The notes: generated by a model from the letters alone, not told the origin. A DNA stretch of 64,000 nucleotides from Rhodococcus tibetensis (GCF_024438035.1 NZ_JANFQF010000010.1:62001-126000), one strand, 5' to 3'. Shown: positions 29,213-38,795, counted from the stretch's first letter. Numbers and translations are program-made.

Positions 29213-30708
29213 AGCCCGCGCATCAGTGAATAGAGGCTGGTCACCCAGCACACCAGCGGAACGATCGACGCGATCACGGCGAGGTCGATCAACTCGGCGA
29301 CGCGTCGCATGACCGGTGAGAACGTCTGACGCGGGGCGATGATCCCGAGCACGAGCCCACCCACTGCGAACAGCACCGAGGCGGCGAACAGGACGATTGC
29401 GTAGTCGGGGACAGCGACCGCCGCGGCGGTGAGCAACAGCTCGAGGATCGTCACGCCTCCGCCGATCAGCGGAACGGCCTGCTCTGCGCTGCTGTAGGTG
29501 CGTCCTCGAAACATCAGGACGGTCGCGGTCGCGACGGCGAGGCACACACCGGGCCAATAGATTTCGCCGTGCATGGTCGGCCGGGCCGCCACCAGGGCGC
29601 CGATGACCGCGAGCGTGGTCATGGCCGCGACCATTCCGGTGAGGTACCTCCGCGCACGTGTGGCGCGTTGGGCCAGGGAATCGAACGACGGCATCGTGGT
29701 CTCGTCGTCCGGATCGTCCTCGGACGGATCGACCGAGGTGCCCGGTGCAGGAACCGGCGGCAGCGGCAGCTTGGCCAGGAGTATCGACACGCGAGCCGAA
29801 AAGGCGAGCCCTATCAGAGCAGCGGCGACGACACCGGCGGAGACTGCGGACGCCGCGGTGTCGGTCGTCGCCGACACCAGCGCGGCGAGTGTGCCGAACA
29901 GGGAGGCGCCCGCCAGCGCGGTGAACAGTCTCAGCCCGACACCACCGAGTCGCAGAGCGAGGACCGCGGTAGTGCCTGCCAGCGCGAGGCCGAGGAGCAG
30001 GTGGGGGGCGGCCAATTGGCCGGGCACGAACAGCATGCCGGCGGCGAAGGCCAGCGGAACGGCGCATCCACTGAGAACGACGGAGCTCGGCGCGTCACCG
30101 TAGATGCGCCCCGTGACCGCACCGGCGACGAGGAAGAGGAGTGCTGAGGTCAGCGCGCAACCCGCACCGAGGAATCCTTCCGTCCCGGCTTCGGACCAGA
30201 GGAGCGCGAACGAGCCGATCACCGTTCCGAGGACGGCGGCGGCCGAGCCGACGACGCGTGCGGAACCGCGCGTCCATTCCCGATCCGCCTCGGCGTCGGC
30301 GATGGCTACGTTGTACATGATGTCGTCGAACAGCGGCGGCGGGGCACTGTCCTGCACGCTCTGCAAAACCAGGAGGTCGCCGTCGCGAATACCGTGCTCG
30401 TGCAACGTCAGCGTGGTCGAGAGGGGTGACTGACCGATTTTCGCGAGAACCCACTCGCTCGGTTCGTACTGCTCGAGCGAATCATCGAAGTCGTTGGCGC
30501 TGCGATGGCTGCGGATCGTGTCGACGATTCCCGGAATGAGGATGGCGAGCGGAACACCGAACGGCACCGCCATGTCGACCTGTGAATGGGTCGAGAGCAC
30601 AGTGATCCGGCACAGGTCTGCGGCGGCACTCGGACGCGTGGACGGCGCGGACGCGCGCGACTCGTCATGGGCGATGGACAATACGATTCCCCCAACTCTG
30701 CGACGCAC
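29209..30708 (-). CDS. eccD: Type VII secretion protein EccD (ESX-4)
   Basis: Up to 499 residues from GTG 30708; TTG 30681 with GGGGGA upstream is an equally good start (490 residues). The N-terminal ~110 residues form a ubiquitin-like domain (CRITVLSTHSQVDMAVPFGV, then HEHGIRDGDLLVLQ), followed by about 11 membrane helices. EccD dimers make the main membrane vestibule of the ESX channel. Its stop is coupled to mycP by a GTGA overlap. Confidence 0.92.
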   Translation of the reverse strand: MRRRVGGIVLSIAHDESRASAPSTRPSAAADLCRITVLSTHSQVDMAVPFGVPLAILIPGIVDTIRSHRSANDFDDSLEQYEPSEWVLAKIGQSPLSTTLTLHEHGIRDGDLLVLQSVQDSAPPPLFDDIMYNVAIADAEADREWTRGSARVVGSAAAVLGTVIGSFALLWSEAGTEGFLGAGCALTSALLFLVAGAVTGRIYGDAPSSVVLSGCAVPLAFAAGMLFVPGQLAAPHLLLGLALAGTTAVLALRLGGVGLRLFTALAGASLFGTLAALVSATTDTAASAVSAGVVAAALIGLAFSARVSILLAKLPLPPVPAPGTSVDPSEDDPDDETTMPSFDSLAQRATRARRYLTGMVAAMTTLAVIGALVAARPTMHGEIYWPGVCLAVATATVLMFRGRTYSSAEQAVPLIGGGVTILELLLTAAAVAVPDYAIVLFAASVLFAVGGLVLGIIAPRQTFSPVMRRVAELIDLAVIASIVPLVCWVTSLYSLMRGL

Positions 30709-30960
30709 ACCCCACCCTGCGTCGTTACGGCACCGATCGACGACCGGTCAGAGGCCGTCGTCCGAATTGATCACGGGAACACTACGTCAACAGCGCTGTG
30801 GCCTCCAGTGTGCGTGTGGCGAAAACACCTCCTGTGTGCCGGATCCCTCGGAATGGGCTAATCTCTGACATCGCGGGCCGAGCCCAGGGGGGCAAACCGG
30901 AAGTTCCGGATCGGATCTGATGCACGGTTCGGGTCGGTTGACGTCATGGGGGGACGGCTG

Positions 30961-33900
30961 GTGAGCACTATTCGCTTCGTGCGCAAGGCGCGGCGGGAAG
31001 TCCCGCGTATTCCGGGCGGCGAGGTCAGCCTGCAAGCTCCCCCGGAGATCCCACGTCTCGTCCCGGGCAATCTCCTCACGAAGCTCCTACCTCTCGTGAT
31101 GGTCGTCGCCATGGTCGGGATGATGGCGCTGATGTTCACGTCGGGCATGGCTCGCAACCCCATGTCGATGCTGTTTCCCGTCATGATGATGGTCTCGATG
31201 CTCGGCATGCTGGCGGGTGGCGGTCGTAGCGGTCCCAAGGCGGCGGAAGCGAACGAAGACCGCAAGGACTACCTGCGCTACCTCGATCAGCTACGGCGCG
31301 ATGTCGCCGAGACTGGCGAGCAACAGCGCAAGGCACTCGACTGGAGCCACCCCGAACCCGGCCTGCTCTGGACCATCGCGGGAACCGCTCGCATGTGGGA
31401 GCGCCGTGTCACCGACCCCGACTACTGCCATGTGCGCGTCGGGCGGGGCAGTCAGCGCCTCGCCACTCGTCTCATCGCGCCCGAAACGGGCCCGGTGGAA
31501 GATCTCGAACCCGTTGCCGCCGTGTCGCTGCGTCGCTTCGTTCGCGCGCACTCTGTGGTCCAGGAGTTGCCCACCGCCGTGTCGCTGCGGGGGTTCGCCG
31601 CCATTTCCGTCGAGGGTGAGCGTGGCACAGCCCGTTCCCTGGTTCGGTCGATGCTCATGCAGTTGTGCGCCTTCCACGGTCCCGACAACCTTCTGGTTGC
31701 CGTCGTGTGCGGTCCCGACACCGAACACGAGTGGGACTGGGCGAAGTGGCTGCCGCACGCGCAGCACCCGGATTCCTGCGACGGTGTGGGTTCTTCCCGG
31801 ATGATCTACGGATCGATTCTCGAACTCGAATCGGCGCTCGGCCCCCACCTGTCCATGCGAAACCGTTTCTCCCGCAACGCGCCCGCTGCGCCGGGTGTGC
31901 CGCAGTTCGTCCTCGTCATCGACGGCGGAATTCTCGAAGGCGAGTCGGGCACGATCACCGACGGGGGAGTCGATTCGGTCACGGTCCTCGACATCGCCGG
32001 GTTCTGCCCGCGGCTGACGGCCACTCGGGGTCTTCAGCTAGTGGCAAAGGACGGGGCGCTCGGGGCCCGCAGCGGTACCGGCGTCGAGATGTTCGCCACG
32101 GCCGACCTCGTCAGCGCGCATCAGGCGGAAACTCTGGCGCGTCGACTGGCGCCGTACCGCACGACGTCCCAGACGTCGGTAGACACGGGAGACGACGATC
32201 AACCCGCGCAGACGTGGAGCCAGATGCTCGGTATCGGCGATGTCGGCCGGCTCAATCCCGATCACGCGTGGCTGCCCCGGCAGGGTCGTGCCCGCCTACG
32301 CGTCCCCATCGGCGTGGGAGTCGACGGAAACCCGGTCGAGATCGACCTGAAAGAGTCCGCGGAAAACGGCATGGGGCCACACGGCCTGTGTATCGGAGCT
32401 ACGGGATCGGGAAAGTCCGAGTTCCTCCGCACTCTTGTGCTGGGTCTGATCGCCACGCACTCGCCCGACGCCCTCAACCTCGTCCTGGTCGATTTCAAAG
32501 GTGGTGCCACCTTTCTCGGCCTCGAACAGGCACCCCATGTCGCCGCCGTGATCACCAACCTCGCCGAAGAATTAGCCATGGTCGACAGAATGCGAGACGC
32601 GCTCGCTGGTGAGATGAATCGCCGGCAGGAATTGCTGCGCTCGGCCGGAAATTTCGCCAACGTCACCGAGTACGAGAAGGCGCGCCAGGCAGGCGCCGAC
32701 CTCGACCCGCTCCCGGCGCTGTTCATCGTCGTCGACGAGTTCTCCGAATTGCTCAGTCAGCAACCCGAATTCGCCGACCTCTTCGTTGCCATCGGACGAC
32801 TCGGCAGATCACTGCACATCCACCTTCTCCTGGCGAGCCAGCGACTCGAGGAAGGTAAGCTCCGCGGGCTCGACAGCCATCTCTCGTACCGGATCGGGCT
32901 CAAGACGTTCTCTGCCAACGAATCGCGCACAGTGCTCGGTGTCCCGGACGCCTATCATCTGCCCGCCACCCCTGGCGCCGGCTACCTCAAATGTGACTCG
33001 GCCGAGATCGTGCGTTTCCAGGCCTCCTACGTGTCGGGCACCTACGAGGGCGGTCACGTCGACAGCGCGCAACGGCCCGGCGAGGCGCCCGTCGAACTGC
33101 GTCCGAAGATCTTCACGGCTGCCCCCGTGGCGGTCGACGTCGTCGACGTACCGGAAGAACCCTTCTCCCTCGACATGGGCGAGGAACTTGCGGAAACTCG
33201 GACGACCATCGATGTTGTGGTCGAACGCATCAGGAACCGCGGCTCGAAAGCGCACGAGGTGTGGCTTCCTCCGCTCGACGCGGCTCCGTCTCTCGACTCG
33301 CTGCTGCCGAGATCCATACTCACCGAACCGGTCCCGGCACTCAGTTCGCTCCGGGCCCCGATCGGAATCATCGATCGCCCCTACGATCAGCGGCGCGATC
33401 TGCTCGTGGTGGACTTGTCCGGATCCACCGGCAACATGGCGGTGGTGGGTGGCCCGCAGTCGGGTAAGTCGACTGCGATCCGCACGCTCATCACGTCGTT
33501 GTCCGCCACACATTCCGCGGAGCAGGTGCAGTTCTACTGCCTCGACTTCGGCGGCGGCACGCTCGCCGGACTGTCGGGACTGCCGCATGTCGGTTCGGTC
33601 GCCAACCGCCTCGACGTCGACCGGGTTCGTCGCACCGTCGCCGAGATGAACACGATCGTGCGACAGCGGGAGGCCCGATTCCGTGACCTCGGTGTCGAGT
33701 CCATGACCGAATTCCGGCGACTACGTGCGACCGATCCGGGTACCGGCGCCGCGGCCGCTGGGGTAGCCGAGGATCCCTTCGGCGACGTGTTCCTCGTCGT
33801 CGACGGCTTCGGTAGTATCCGGCAGGATTTCGAAGCACTCGAACAACAGATCACCAATCTTGCAGCTCAGGGGTTGTCGTACGGCGTCCACGTCGTCCTC

Positions 33901-34962
33901 ACGGCGTCACGCTGGGGCGAAGTGCGGCCGGCCCTCAAAGACCAGCTCGGCACTCGCATCGAACTCCGGTTGGGCGATCCCTCGGATTCCGACCTCGGTC
34001 GTAAGACCGCTGCGCTCGTGCCCGAAGGCAGGCCGGGTCGCGGTATGACGCGCGACAGCCTGCATCTCCTGGTCGGGCTTCCGAGGATCGACGGACGTTC
34101 CGACCCCGCCGATCTCGCGTCCGGTGTCGCGCATGCCGTGTCCTCGATCGCCGCCGCCACCTACGGCAGGAATGCCCCTGCCGTACGCATGTTGCCGGGA
34201 CAGATCACCCGCGACGCCGTTCTCGACGCCGCCGGTTCGTGGCCGTCCTACCTCGACTCTGCCTACAAGTGCCTGCAGATCCCGATCGGCCTCGACGAGG
34301 CCGAGTTGGCACCCACCTTCCTGAACTTCGCCGAGCAACCGCACTTCCTGGTTTTCGGCGACAGCGAATGCGGCAAGACGACGCTGCTGCGCAACATCTG
34401 CGAGGGCATCATGGCGTCCAACACCGGCAAGCAGGCGAAGATCATCCTCGGCGACTATCGCCGCACGATGCTGGGGGTGGTGGAATCCGAGCACCTCGCC
34501 TCCTACGCACCGTCGTCGGACGTGTTGGCCACGAACATGAAAGACCTTGCGGACGTGCTCCAGTCGCGGATGCCGCACGCCGAGATCAGCCAGCAGCAAC
34601 TACGCGAACGATCCTGGTGGACGGGCCCCGACATCTTCGTGATCATCGACGACTACGACCTCGTCGTCACCTCGAGCGGCAATCCGGTGTCCGCGATCGT
34701 CGAGTATCTGCCCCACGCCAAGGACATCGGTTTCCACCTAGTCATCGCGCGCCGTTCGGGTGGCGCGGCACGGGCGCTGTACGAGCCGGTCATTGCCCGC
34801 ATGCGTGACTTGGCGTCCGCCGGCCTTGTGATGAGTGGAAGTCGAGACGAAGGCAACCTCATCGGAACGGTAAGGGCAAGTGCCATGCCTCCCGGCCGGG
34901 GCACGCTGGTGACGCGCGGCGGCAGCGGCCTGATCCAGCTCGCGTGGATGCCCCCGCAGTGA
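30961..34962 (+). CDS. eccC: Type VII secretion ATPase EccC (ESX-4)
   Basis: 1333 residues from GTG 30961, six bases after GGGGGGA; an ATG at 30946 would add 5. After a basic N-terminus (RKARREVPRIPGGEV), two membrane helices and a stalk come three FtsK/SpoIIIE ATPase domains. Walker A motifs are GATGSGKS (about 479), GGPQSGKS (about 830) and GDSECGKT (about 1133). Walker B is complete only in domain 1 (FIVVDEFSELL); domains 2 and 3 read LVVDGFG and VIIDDYD. EccC drives secretion and recognises Esx signals through domain 3. The stop overlaps the next start. Confidence 0.96.
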   Translation: MSTIRFVRKARREVPRIPGGEVSLQAPPEIPRLVPGNLLTKLLPLVMVVAMVGMMALMFTSGMARNPMSMLFPVMMMVSMLGMLAGGGRSGPKAAEANEDRKDYLRYLDQLRRDVAETGEQQRKALDWSHPEPGLLWTIAGTARMWERRVTDPDYCHVRVGRGSQRLATRLIAPETGPVEDLEPVAAVSLRRFVRAHSVVQELPTAVSLRGFAAISVEGERGTARSLVRSMLMQLCAFHGPDNLLVAVVCGPDTEHEWDWAKWLPHAQHPDSCDGVGSSRMIYGSILELESALGPHLSMRNRFSRNAPAAPGVPQFVLVIDGGILEGESGTITDGGVDSVTVLDIAGFCPRLTATRGLQLVAKDGALGARSGTGVEMFATADLVSAHQAETLARRLAPYRTTSQTSVDTGDDDQPAQTWSQMLGIGDVGRLNPDHAWLPRQGRARLRVPIGVGVDGNPVEIDLKESAENGMGPHGLCIGATGSGKSEFLRTLVLGLIATHSPDALNLVLVDFKGGATFLGLEQAPHVAAVITNLAEELAMVDRMRDALAGEMNRRQELLRSAGNFANVTEYEKARQAGADLDPLPALFIVVDEFSELLSQQPEFADLFVAIGRLGRSLHIHLLLASQRLEEGKLRGLDSHLSYRIGLKTFSANESRTVLGVPDAYHLPATPGAGYLKCDSAEIVRFQASYVSGTYEGGHVDSAQRPGEAPVELRPKIFTAAPVAVDVVDVPEEPFSLDMGEELAETRTTIDVVVERIRNRGSKAHEVWLPPLDAAPSLDSLLPRSILTEPVPALSSLRAPIGIIDRPYDQRRDLLVVDLSGSTGNMAVVGGPQSGKSTAIRTLITSLSATHSAEQVQFYCLDFGGGTLAGLSGLPHVGSVANRLDVDRVRRTVAEMNTIVRQREARFRDLGVESMTEFRRLRATDPGTGAAAAGVAEDPFGDVFLVVDGFGSIRQDFEALEQQITNLAAQGLSYGVHVVLTASRWGEVRPALKDQLGTRIELRLGDPSDSDLGRKTAALVPEGRPGRGMTRDSLHLLVGLPRIDGRSDPADLASGVAHAVSSIAAATYGRNAPAVRMLPGQITRDAVLDAAGSWPSYLDSAYKCLQIPIGLDEAELAPTFLNFAEQPHFLVFGDSECGKTTLLRNICEGIMASNTGKQAKIILGDYRRTMLGVVESEHLASYAPSSDVLATNMKDLADVLQSRMPHAEISQQQLRERSWWTGPDIFVIIDDYDLVVTSSGNPVSAIVEYLPHAKDIGFHLVIARRSGGAARALYEPVIARMRDLASAGLVMSGSRDEGNLIGTVRASAMPPGRGTLVTRGGSGLIQLAWMPPQ

Positions 34963-36476
34963 GGCCCGCGGTCGCGATTCACCTCACTGAATCCGGCATG
35001 TGGTCCTGTTGGCAGGACAAGGTGGTGTGTGGGCTGCCCTCGGTCCGCGTCTCAGCCGATGGAACGTTGACCACTGCGATGCGCGAGGATTCGACTGCCG
35101 CACTGTCACCGCTGTGCTGTGTGGACGACGAGTACATCGATGTCGAGGGTGGTATCGCTTCGGTACCGGACGTGCTCGGCGTCGTTCTCCGTTGCGCGGT
35201 CGAAGCCGCGGCGGACGGATCGTCCGTCCCGGCGATGCTCACGTACCCCACCGAGTGGGGTTCGGCACGACAACAGGTCCTGGCGGATGCCGCTTCGGCG
35301 ATAGCCGTCGACACAGTGCTGGTCCCGGTGGCGATCGCTGTTGCCGAAAGCGCCCGCGTGGCCAATCGTTCATCTCATGCCGGGACGCAGCTCGATCGCG
35401 GCAGCACGTGGGCGGTGGTCGAATGCCGGGCGACGGGCACCACTTCCAGTTGCGTGGTTGCGGCGGCCGATGATTCTCGCGTAGTCGCGTGCGAGCACGA
35501 TTCCTCTCTCGTCGTCGAAGACGATCTCGATCACCAGGGGGAGGCGATCGCGGAACTGGTACGGCGCATCGGCTGCGACCGGAGGGTCGACGGCATTCTG
35601 GTGACGGATCACTTCGGCACTCGGCATGACCTCGCACCCTTGCGACGTGCGGTCACAGCGGAGTTCGATCGCGAGATACCCGTCCAGAGTGTGTCGGGTG
35701 CGGACATCGTTCGTGCTCTCGCAATGCCGCTGCGCGACGGATCACACGAGCGACCGATCGCCGCATTGCCGCAGACGAATTGGCTCCAGCCGGCCCTCGA
35801 GCGGGAGCGACATGATCGGCCGAGGAGGGTGTGGCCGACGTTCGTCGCGGTCGCAGCGGTCATAGCGGTGGTGACCGGAGCCGGAATCGCTTTCATTTTC
35901 TCGGATGAGGATTCGGCCACCGAGACGTCGTCGATCGTCGGTGGAGTCGCTGCCGCACCGCACACGTCTTCCGCTGCACCGCCGTCGTCCGTCGCACCGT
36001 CGTCCGTTGCGACGCGGTCGTCCACGGCCCCTTCTGCGGCGGGTACGGGAAGGGAAATCTCGGTCGGCGGAATCCACCTCACTGCGCCCGACCGGTGGCG
36101 GGAGCGGCCACAGTCGTCGACCCCGTTCCGGGTCGAACTGGTGCCCGAAAGTGGTGCAGACAGGCGGATCATCGTGACGCAGAACAGTCTTCAGGGCGGT
36201 GCCGGGTACGACGAGGTCGCGGTCACGCTTGCGGCGAAGATCGCGCAGCGCGGCAGACCCGAGTTGTTCGCCGAACTCGAGAAGGATGTCGTGTTCGGCG
36301 GGAGACCAGGTATCACGTACAGCGAGTTCCCGGACGAGAACTCCGCGGTGAGGTGGCACGTCGTCGTCGAGCGGGACCTCCAGGTCAGTGTGGGATGCCA
36401 GTTCCTCTCGGCGGAATGGGACGAGATCGAAGCCGAGTGTGAGCACGTCGTGCGGTCTCTGGAGATCGAGCAGTGA
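34959..36476 (+). CDS. Type VII secretion-associated protein (Rv3446c-like, Hsp70-like plus anchored C-domain)
   Basis: 505 residues from GTG 34959 (GTGA overlap with eccC). The N-terminal ~290 residues have an actin/Hsp70-like pattern (DGILVTDHFGTRHDLAPLRR; AVAESARV), followed by one membrane helix (PTFVAVAAVIAVVTGAGIAF), a Ser/Ala/Pro linker and a ~125-residue C-terminal domain starting GREISVGGIHLTAPDRW. This matches the T7SS-associated family of ESX-4 loci. Topology suggests a cytosolic N-domain and an external C-domain. Its role is unknown; position between eccC and the Esx genes implies assembly or substrate handling. Confidence 0.85.
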   Translation: MRPAVAIHLTESGMWSCWQDKVVCGLPSVRVSADGTLTTAMREDSTAALSPLCCVDDEYIDVEGGIASVPDVLGVVLRCAVEAAADGSSVPAMLTYPTEWGSARQQVLADAASAIAVDTVLVPVAIAVAESARVANRSSHAGTQLDRGSTWAVVECRATGTTSSCVVAAADDSRVVACEHDSSLVVEDDLDHQGEAIAELVRRIGCDRRVDGILVTDHFGTRHDLAPLRRAVTAEFDREIPVQSVSGADIVRALAMPLRDGSHERPIAALPQTNWLQPALERERHDRPRRVWPTFVAVAAVIAVVTGAGIAFIFSDEDSATETSSIVGGVAAAPHTSSAAPPSSVAPSSVATRSSTAPSAAGTGREISVGGIHLTAPDRWRERPQSSTPFRVELVPESGADRRIIVTQNSLQGGAGYDEVAVTLAAKIAQRGRPELFAELEKDVVFGGRPGITYSEFPDENSAVRWHVVVERDLQVSVGCQFLSAEWDEIEAECEHVVRSLEIEQ

Positions 36477-36521
36477 ACCCGACGTGCAGTATCGCCGAAA
36501 ACTTCCACAGTGGTGGAACCG

Positions 36522-36544
36522 ATTGGACGGCTGACGCGTCCAAT
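36522..36544 (+). promoter_or_regulatory. Inverted repeat upstream of the Esx genes
   Basis: ATTGGACG (36522-36529) and CGTCCAAT (36537-36544) with a 7-nt centre, 66 bp before the esxU-like ATG. TTGGAC within it could be a -35 box. It may be an operator, a small attenuator after the preceding gene, or chance. Confidence 0.3.
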
Positions 36545-36609
36545 CATGTGTAGGGGTGGATCGGGCAGTCCAGTGGGGGCCGCCGCACCGACGATGAGAA
36601 GGAGTCACA

Positions 36610-36927
36610 ATGGCGGGAGTTGTTACCGATGTCGGCCAGATGGAGGCCGCGGCTAACCATGTGGAGACGGTGAATGGGCAGCTGCAAGCCACCATCGCCG
36701 GCCTCAAGGGGCGTTGCGAAGAGTCGTCCTCGGCGTGGGCGGGTGGGGCGCAGGATGCATTCCAGGCACTGATGGTGCGCTACAACGATGCGTCACGTCG
36801 GATGCAGGATTCGCTCGCTGAGATCGCGGTGAAGATCCGCGAGAACGGTAAAGGGTACGACGCCGCGGAGCAGGCCAACCAGGATGCCATCAGCGCTGCC
36901 GGCAATTCAGGATCGCTCGACCTCTAG
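36610..36927 (+). CDS. esxU: WXG100 protein, EsxU-like (ESX-4)
   Basis: 105 residues, helical hairpin. W43-A-G45 is the WXG turn and Y83-D-A-A-E87 (GYDAAEQ) is the C-terminal YxxxD/E export signal. Preceded by GAAGGAG. It likely pairs with the EsxT-like protein encoded 47 bp downstream and is secreted or surface-exposed through ESX-4. The name follows position relative to M. tuberculosis esxU-esxT. Confidence 0.87.
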   Translation: MAGVVTDVGQMEAAANHVETVNGQLQATIAGLKGRCEESSSAWAGGAQDAFQALMVRYNDASRRMQDSLAEIAVKIRENGKGYDAAEQANQDAISAAGNSGSLDL

Positions 36928-36974
36928 ACGCATTCCGAGTTCGACATCACTTACGAAACCAAGAGGAGCACGGA

Positions 36975-37259
36975 ATGTCATTGAAGTACGGATTTGCCGA
37001 GCTGCAGGCCCTAGCCAGCGACATCAAGTCGAACGAGGGCAAGCTGCGCGAAACCCATGACGAGCTCCAGGGCTACGTGCAGGGCCTCGTCGCGCAGTGG
37101 GAGAGCGGTGCCCAGCAGAACTACCAGGCCGTGCAGGCCAAGTGGGACGGCGCGCACAACGACCTGCTCCAGGTACTCCAGACGATCGCCAAGGTCGTGC
37201 AGGACGGCGCAATCGACATGCAGAGTGCGGAAGACAAGAACGCTGCCGCGTGGCTTTGA
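36975..37259 (+). CDS. esxT: WXG100-like protein, EsxT-like (ESX-4)
   Basis: 94 residues, helical hairpin. The turn reads QWESGAQQNYQAVQAKW, so the WXG motif is W-x-x-G; M. tuberculosis EsxT also deviates here. No YxxxD/E signal is visible near the C-terminus, as expected if only the partner carries the signal. The two-helix pattern continues with LLQVLQTIAKVVQDG, ending AAAWL. Good ribosome-binding site AAGAGGAG. Confidence 0.85.
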   Translation: MSLKYGFAELQALASDIKSNEGKLRETHDELQGYVQGLVAQWESGAQQNYQAVQAKWDGAHNDLLQVLQTIAKVVQDGAIDMQSAEDKNAAAWL

Positions 37260-37278
37260 TCTCCGCATGACACACCGA

Positions 37279-37309
37279 GTGCCCCAGCAATCCTCGATTG
37301 CTGGGGCAC
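37279..37309. terminator. 14-bp terminator after esxT
   Basis: GTGCCCCAGCAATC (37279-37292), loop ctc, and the perfect complement at 37296-37309, followed by a short T-rich stretch (cgttgt). It lies 19 bp after esxT and may also end the convergent Lrp-family gene. Confidence 0.8.
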
Positions 37310-37346
37310 CGTTGTCTGCGGTGCAAGCGACGGTGTCGCGGGGATC

Positions 37347-37799
37347 TCAGCGGGCCGGGGGAATCAACCTGCTCAACACCACGCTGCTTTTTGTCTGAAG
37401 GACCGCCGGTTCCGACCGGAGATTCTCGAGAGTTCTCTCGAGGTGAGCGGTGTCGGCCGTCCGAACGCGCAGCAGTGCATTGGCGTCACCCGTGACGGTG
37501 TACGCCTCCTGCACCTCAGGATGTCGAGAGATGATGCGGGCGATCTCGACGGCGGAGGTACGTCCGTCGCAGTACAGCTCGACGAATACCTCGACACCGT
37601 GTCCGAGGGCGTGTGGGTCGAGTGACGCGTGAAAACCGGTTATGACCCCGGAGTCGACGAGTCGGTCGACCCGTCGTTTCACTGCCGGAGCGGACAATCC
37701 CACCTCGGCACCGATGGTGGCGAAGCTCGACCGTGCATTGCGTTCGAGTCGCGCAACGATCAGTCGATCGAGGGCATCGACGCGCAACGAATCCTCCAT
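37347..37799 (-). CDS. Lrp/AsnC family transcriptional regulator
   Basis: 150 residues from ATG 37799; this ATG lacks a Shine-Dalgarno sequence but has TAGCGT about 8 nt upstream, compatible with a leaderless mRNA. The N-terminal winged helix (LDRLIVARLERNARSSFATI, LSAPAVKRRVDRLVDSG) and the RAM effector domain (VQEAYTVTGDANALLRV) are clear. It diverges from the dimethylargininase gene, as in the M. tuberculosis Rv2324-Rv2323c-rocD cluster, and probably controls it in response to an amino acid such as arginine or ornithine. Confidence 0.92.
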   Translation of the reverse strand: MEDSLRVDALDRLIVARLERNARSSFATIGAEVGLSAPAVKRRVDRLVDSGVITGFHASLDPHALGHGVEVFVELYCDGRTSAVEIARIISRHPEVQEAYTVTGDANALLRVRTADTAHLERTLENLRSEPAVLQTKSSVVLSRLIPPAR

Positions 37800-37880
37800 G
37801 AAAAGCAACGCTAGCGCATTGAAGGCCCATCAGGGTGGGCGGATACTGGCTTCAGCGGCATCGGCGAGAGAGGGGGGACA

Positions 37881-38783
37881 GTGCTACCGATTGTCAGTAT
37901 CGGCCCGGAGAGTGCCCTCGAAGACGCGGTCGGAACCGTCCCGCGGGCGGACCGGCGCGCCCACCCCCGCACCTATCTGATGTGTCCACCCACGTACTTC
38001 GACGTCGTGTACACGATCAACGACTGGATGAGTCCCGGAGACCGGGTCGATCGGCCCCGGGCCCTGTCGCAGTGGGCGACTCTTGTGGATACGTACCGAG
38101 CCCTGGGTCATCAGGTCCTGGTCATCGATGCCGTCGAGGGACTCCCCGACATGGTCTTCGTGACCGACAGCGGTGTGGTGGTGGATGGTGTCGCTCTCGG
38201 TGCGCGCTACCGGTGTGTTCAGAGGCGAGCCGAAGCCGGTTACGTGCTGCAGTGGTTCCGCGAGAACGGATTGCTCAGGCCCAGGTCGCCGCGCTACGTG
38301 AACGAGGGTGAGGGCGATTTCCTCGTGGTCGGGGACGTGATCCTCGCGGGTACCGGGTTCCGGTCCGATCCTCGGTCCCATGCGGAGGCCGCCGCGCATC
38401 TCGGACGTCCAGTGGTCACGCTGACTCTGGTGAATCCGCACTACTACCACCTCAACACTGCCCTCGGAGTACTCGACGATTCGACCATCGCGTACCTCCC
38501 CGCCGCATTCGCGCCCGAGAGCCGCCTCGTTCTGCGCCGTATGTTCCCGGACGCAGTGATCGCCGAGCACAGCGATACGCAGTGGCTCGGTCTCAACCTG
38601 GTCAGCGACGGACTCCACGTCGTCTTGCCCGCGCAGGCGACGCGGTTGGCGGGGCAGCTGGCAGCCCGCGGGTACCACCCGGTGCCGGTGGACTACTCGG
38701 AGTACTTGAAAGCCGGTGGCGGGATCAAGTGCAGCACAATGGAACTGCGCGGGTTTCGCCGGTTCTCCGAGATGGGAAGCTGA
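37881..38783 (+). CDS. Dimethylargininase / arginine deiminase-like amidinotransferase superfamily
   Basis: 300 residues from GTG 37881 (GAGGGGGG 8 nt upstream). Pentein-fold protein: catalytic Cys284 in GGIKCSTME near the C-terminus, His190 in HYYHLNTAL, and the substrate-binding PDMVFVTD segment near residue 90. The family hydrolyses methylarginine or arginine to citrulline, or ornithine-forming variants. Neighbouring ornithine aminotransferase suggests an arginine-to-glutamate route through ornithine; a product of ornithine rather than citrulline would fit best. Exact substrate is not decided by the sequence. Confidence 0.82.
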   Translation: MLPIVSIGPESALEDAVGTVPRADRRAHPRTYLMCPPTYFDVVYTINDWMSPGDRVDRPRALSQWATLVDTYRALGHQVLVIDAVEGLPDMVFVTDSGVVVDGVALGARYRCVQRRAEAGYVLQWFRENGLLRPRSPRYVNEGEGDFLVVGDVILAGTGFRSDPRSHAEAAAHLGRPVVTLTLVNPHYYHLNTALGVLDDSTIAYLPAAFAPESRLVLRRMFPDAVIAEHSDTQWLGLNLVSDGLHVVLPAQATRLAGQLAARGYHPVPVDYSEYLKAGGGIKCSTMELRGFRRFSEMGS

Positions 38784-38795
38784 GGGTGAGAACAG

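Noticed and set aside
29213-30067. N-terminal extension of mycP
   Set aside because: It would overlap eccD; the GTG at 29212 begins a good signal peptide and forms a GTGA coupling.
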